From contig PYCK01000162.1 of assembly GCA_009649835.1 (NCBI GenBank), positions 1 to 6,411 on the forward strand: DNA of 6,411 nucleotides. The letters run 5' to 3'. Below the pieces are notes generated by a model, which saw only the letters and a program-made list of their open reading frames with translations, did not search any database and was not told where the DNA came from. The stretch's first letter is position 1. Each line of letters opens with the position of its first letter. Shown in pieces: positions 5,399-6,411 of this stretch. The position numbers and the translations under genes are program-made. This DNA is from Candidatus Methanocomedens sp. Its GTDB lineage: Archaea > Halobacteriota > Methanosarcinia > Methanosarcinales > Methanocomedenaceae.

Positions 5399-6052
5399 AT
5401 GGCTAAGAAAAAGTCAAAAGGAAAAACAAAGAAAGAACCAGCAGCAAGCCCCAAATCCAAAACCGTATTTCCGTTCTATTCAGAAGACAGATGGAACAAC
5501 TGGATAGAGCAGGTCAAAGAGAGTGGTTTTGAACTCAATGAAGACGAAGATCCAGGGGATTCTGGCAAAATATTTGTCAATATGGAAGATGACATAATCC
5601 TTGCATGCCTAAAGGTCATTGCTAAATTCGATAACAATGAGTTAACGGACGACGGGGCCTTCGATGCCCTGGATGAGGTCAAGAACATTGTATTGAACCC
5701 GATGGATTCGATCAGCGAGTCTATTGACCTTATGCTCGATTCATTGCAGACCTCATTGATCGGCGTTTTTGCTTCCTGCGAGTGTTACATCGATGGTGCT
5801 TATGACAAGTCGGCTGATCTTACCCCGATCATCAAAAGTGCATTGGAAGCAGAGGAAGCAGATGACCCGGGAACTGCTATTGGTTATGTTGCCACAATCG
5901 GGGCCAGCGTGATCGCAGGGGCCGAAATCCCTGAGGATACTTTTTCAGATATGCCTTACGGCCTGGTCGCCGAATGGATCGACGGTATAGATTCCATATC
6001 AGCCGCCATGATGGGTGATGACAGTTACAAGTTCGATGAGCCTGATGAATAA
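5399..6052 (+). CDS. DUF2150-like archaeal protein of unknown function
   Basis: The 217-residue protein is soluble by appearance, with no signal peptide or membrane span. A lysine-rich tail (residues 1-22, MAKKKSKGKTKKEP) precedes a very acidic, mainly helical body. FYSEDRWNNWIEQVK (26-40), IFVNMEDDIILACLKVIAKFD (58-78, the conserved 'LNLQDD..A..K' region), LQTSLIGVFASCECYI (116-131), AIGYVATIGASVI (160-172) and YGLVAEWIDGIDSI (187-200) match what I recall of DUF2150, an archaea-only family also found in haloarchaea. No catalytic signature is visible. A GGAG at 5385-5388, 10 nt upstream, supports the ATG. The mix of a positive tail and negative body could serve nucleic-acid or ribosome binding, but that is a guess. 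Family call rests on remembered patterns. Confidence 0.82.
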   Translation: MAKKKSKGKTKKEPAASPKSKTVFPFYSEDRWNNWIEQVKESGFELNEDEDPGDSGKIFVNMEDDIILACLKVIAKFDNNELTDDGAFDALDEVKNIVLNPMDSISESIDLMLDSLQTSLIGVFASCECYIDGAYDKSADLTPIIKSALEAEEADDPGTAIGYVATIGASVIAGAEIPEDTFSDMPYGLVAEWIDGIDSISAAMMGDDSYKFDEPDE

Positions 6053-6067
6053 ATAGTATTTGGTTCA

Positions 6068-6074
6068 TTTTTTT
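6068..6074 (+). terminator. Possible oligo-T terminator after the DUF2150-like gene
   Basis: Seven T residues lie 15 nt past the stop at 6052. Archaeal RNA polymerase often terminates at such tracts without a hairpin. The next gene starts only 19 nt later, so readthrough is also plausible. Confidence 0.35.
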
Positions 6075-6092
6075 CCAGGGGTTTATTGATCT

Positions 6093-6411
6093 ATGCTGCT
6101 TCACCAGGTTCTGGGCCTGGATAATGATGAGAACCTGTTCCTGCCTGAAGAAAGTTACAGTAACCTGAACGACCTCTACCGGACCCTGGGGTTCATGGAA
6201 CAGATGGTACAGTCCCAGGGGATTGACGGTGAGGTAAGGGCCGTGCAGGATGATGGGGATATCATCTGTCTGGCAATAAATAACCCGGCTACAGGAGAAT
6301 ATCCTTCTTTTTGGGCAGTGTTCACCAATGTAGTGGCCCGGTCCGGTATCCAGTCAGTGGCTGCGGGACAATTTGGCAGGCTGGCCTCTGTTCTATTACA
6401 GGCTGCTGATG
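6093..6411 (+). CDS. Unrecognised protein, 5' part only (cut by window end)
   Basis: An open frame of 106 codons runs from ATG 6093 to the window edge without a stop. It begins MLLHQVLGLDNDENLFLPEE and later reads YPSFWAVFTNVVARSGIQ (70-87) and AAGQFGRLASVLLQAAD (90-106). An in-frame TGA at 6087-6089 shows that the ATG is the first possible start; the ribosome site is poor (CAGGGG about 12 nt upstream). Codon choice, rich in CTG, GTG and GAT, resembles its neighbours, which supports real coding. I do not recognise the family. The visible part is soluble, with alternating acidic and hydrophobic stretches and no membrane span. It follows the DUF2150-like gene by 40 bp on the same strand and may share its transcript. 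Confidence 0.75.
   Translation, partial: MLLHQVLGLDNDENLFLPEESYSNLNDLYRTLGFMEQMVQSQGIDGEVRAVQDDGDIICLAINNPATGEYPSFWAVFTNVVARSGIQSVAAGQFGRLASVLLQAAD

Overview
The window reads as chromosomal DNA of a methanogenic or methane-oxidising euryarchaeon, most likely Methanosarcinales or an ANME-2 relative. The main evidence is a complete methylene-tetrahydromethanopterin reductase (Mer) directly followed by an FpoF/FqoF-type F420H2 dehydrogenase subunit. An archaeal-type NMN adenylyltransferase (NadM), a DUF2150-like protein, an AN1 zinc finger-rhomboid fusion and GGAGG/GAGGTGA Shine-Dalgarno sites agree with this. Archaeoglobales also carry Mer and FqoF and cannot be excluded. Having mer argues against ANME-1.

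Layout. Positions 1-1043 are an accessory-looking, mostly non-coding stretch. It carries two copies, about 92% identical, of one segment: the last 159 bp of nadM plus about 260 bp downstream of it. Between the copies, on the minus strand, is a previously uncalled 49-codon AbrB/SpoVT-like gene with a TTG start and a perfect GGAGGT. Positions 1044-3658 are a tight minus-strand operon, mer -> fpoF -> nadM. mer and fpoF abut with no gap, and fpoF and nadM overlap by 28 bp. Positions 3659-3836 are the divergent promoter region, with a 15-bp tandem repeat. Positions 3837-5333 hold two adjoining plus-strand genes: an S4-FtsJ (TlyA-like) RNA methyltransferase and an AN1-rhomboid membrane protease. A DUF2150-like gene (5399-6052) follows, then the 5' part of an unrecognised gene that runs off the window at 6411.

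How the genes fit together. Mer makes or uses F420H2 in C1 metabolism. FpoF passes electrons from F420H2 to the membrane-bound Fpo/Fqo complex or to ferredoxin, so the mer-fpoF pair is one redox module. nadM at the end of the operon adds NAD synthesis. The plus-strand genes look like housekeeping functions (RNA modification, membrane proteolysis, unknown). The most unusual part is the left end: a partial tandem duplication left a headless nadM remnant beside the AbrB-like gene, and weak similarity at positions 1-33 predicts a second AbrB-like gene just outside the left edge. I do not see a convincing new multi-gene defence or mobile system.
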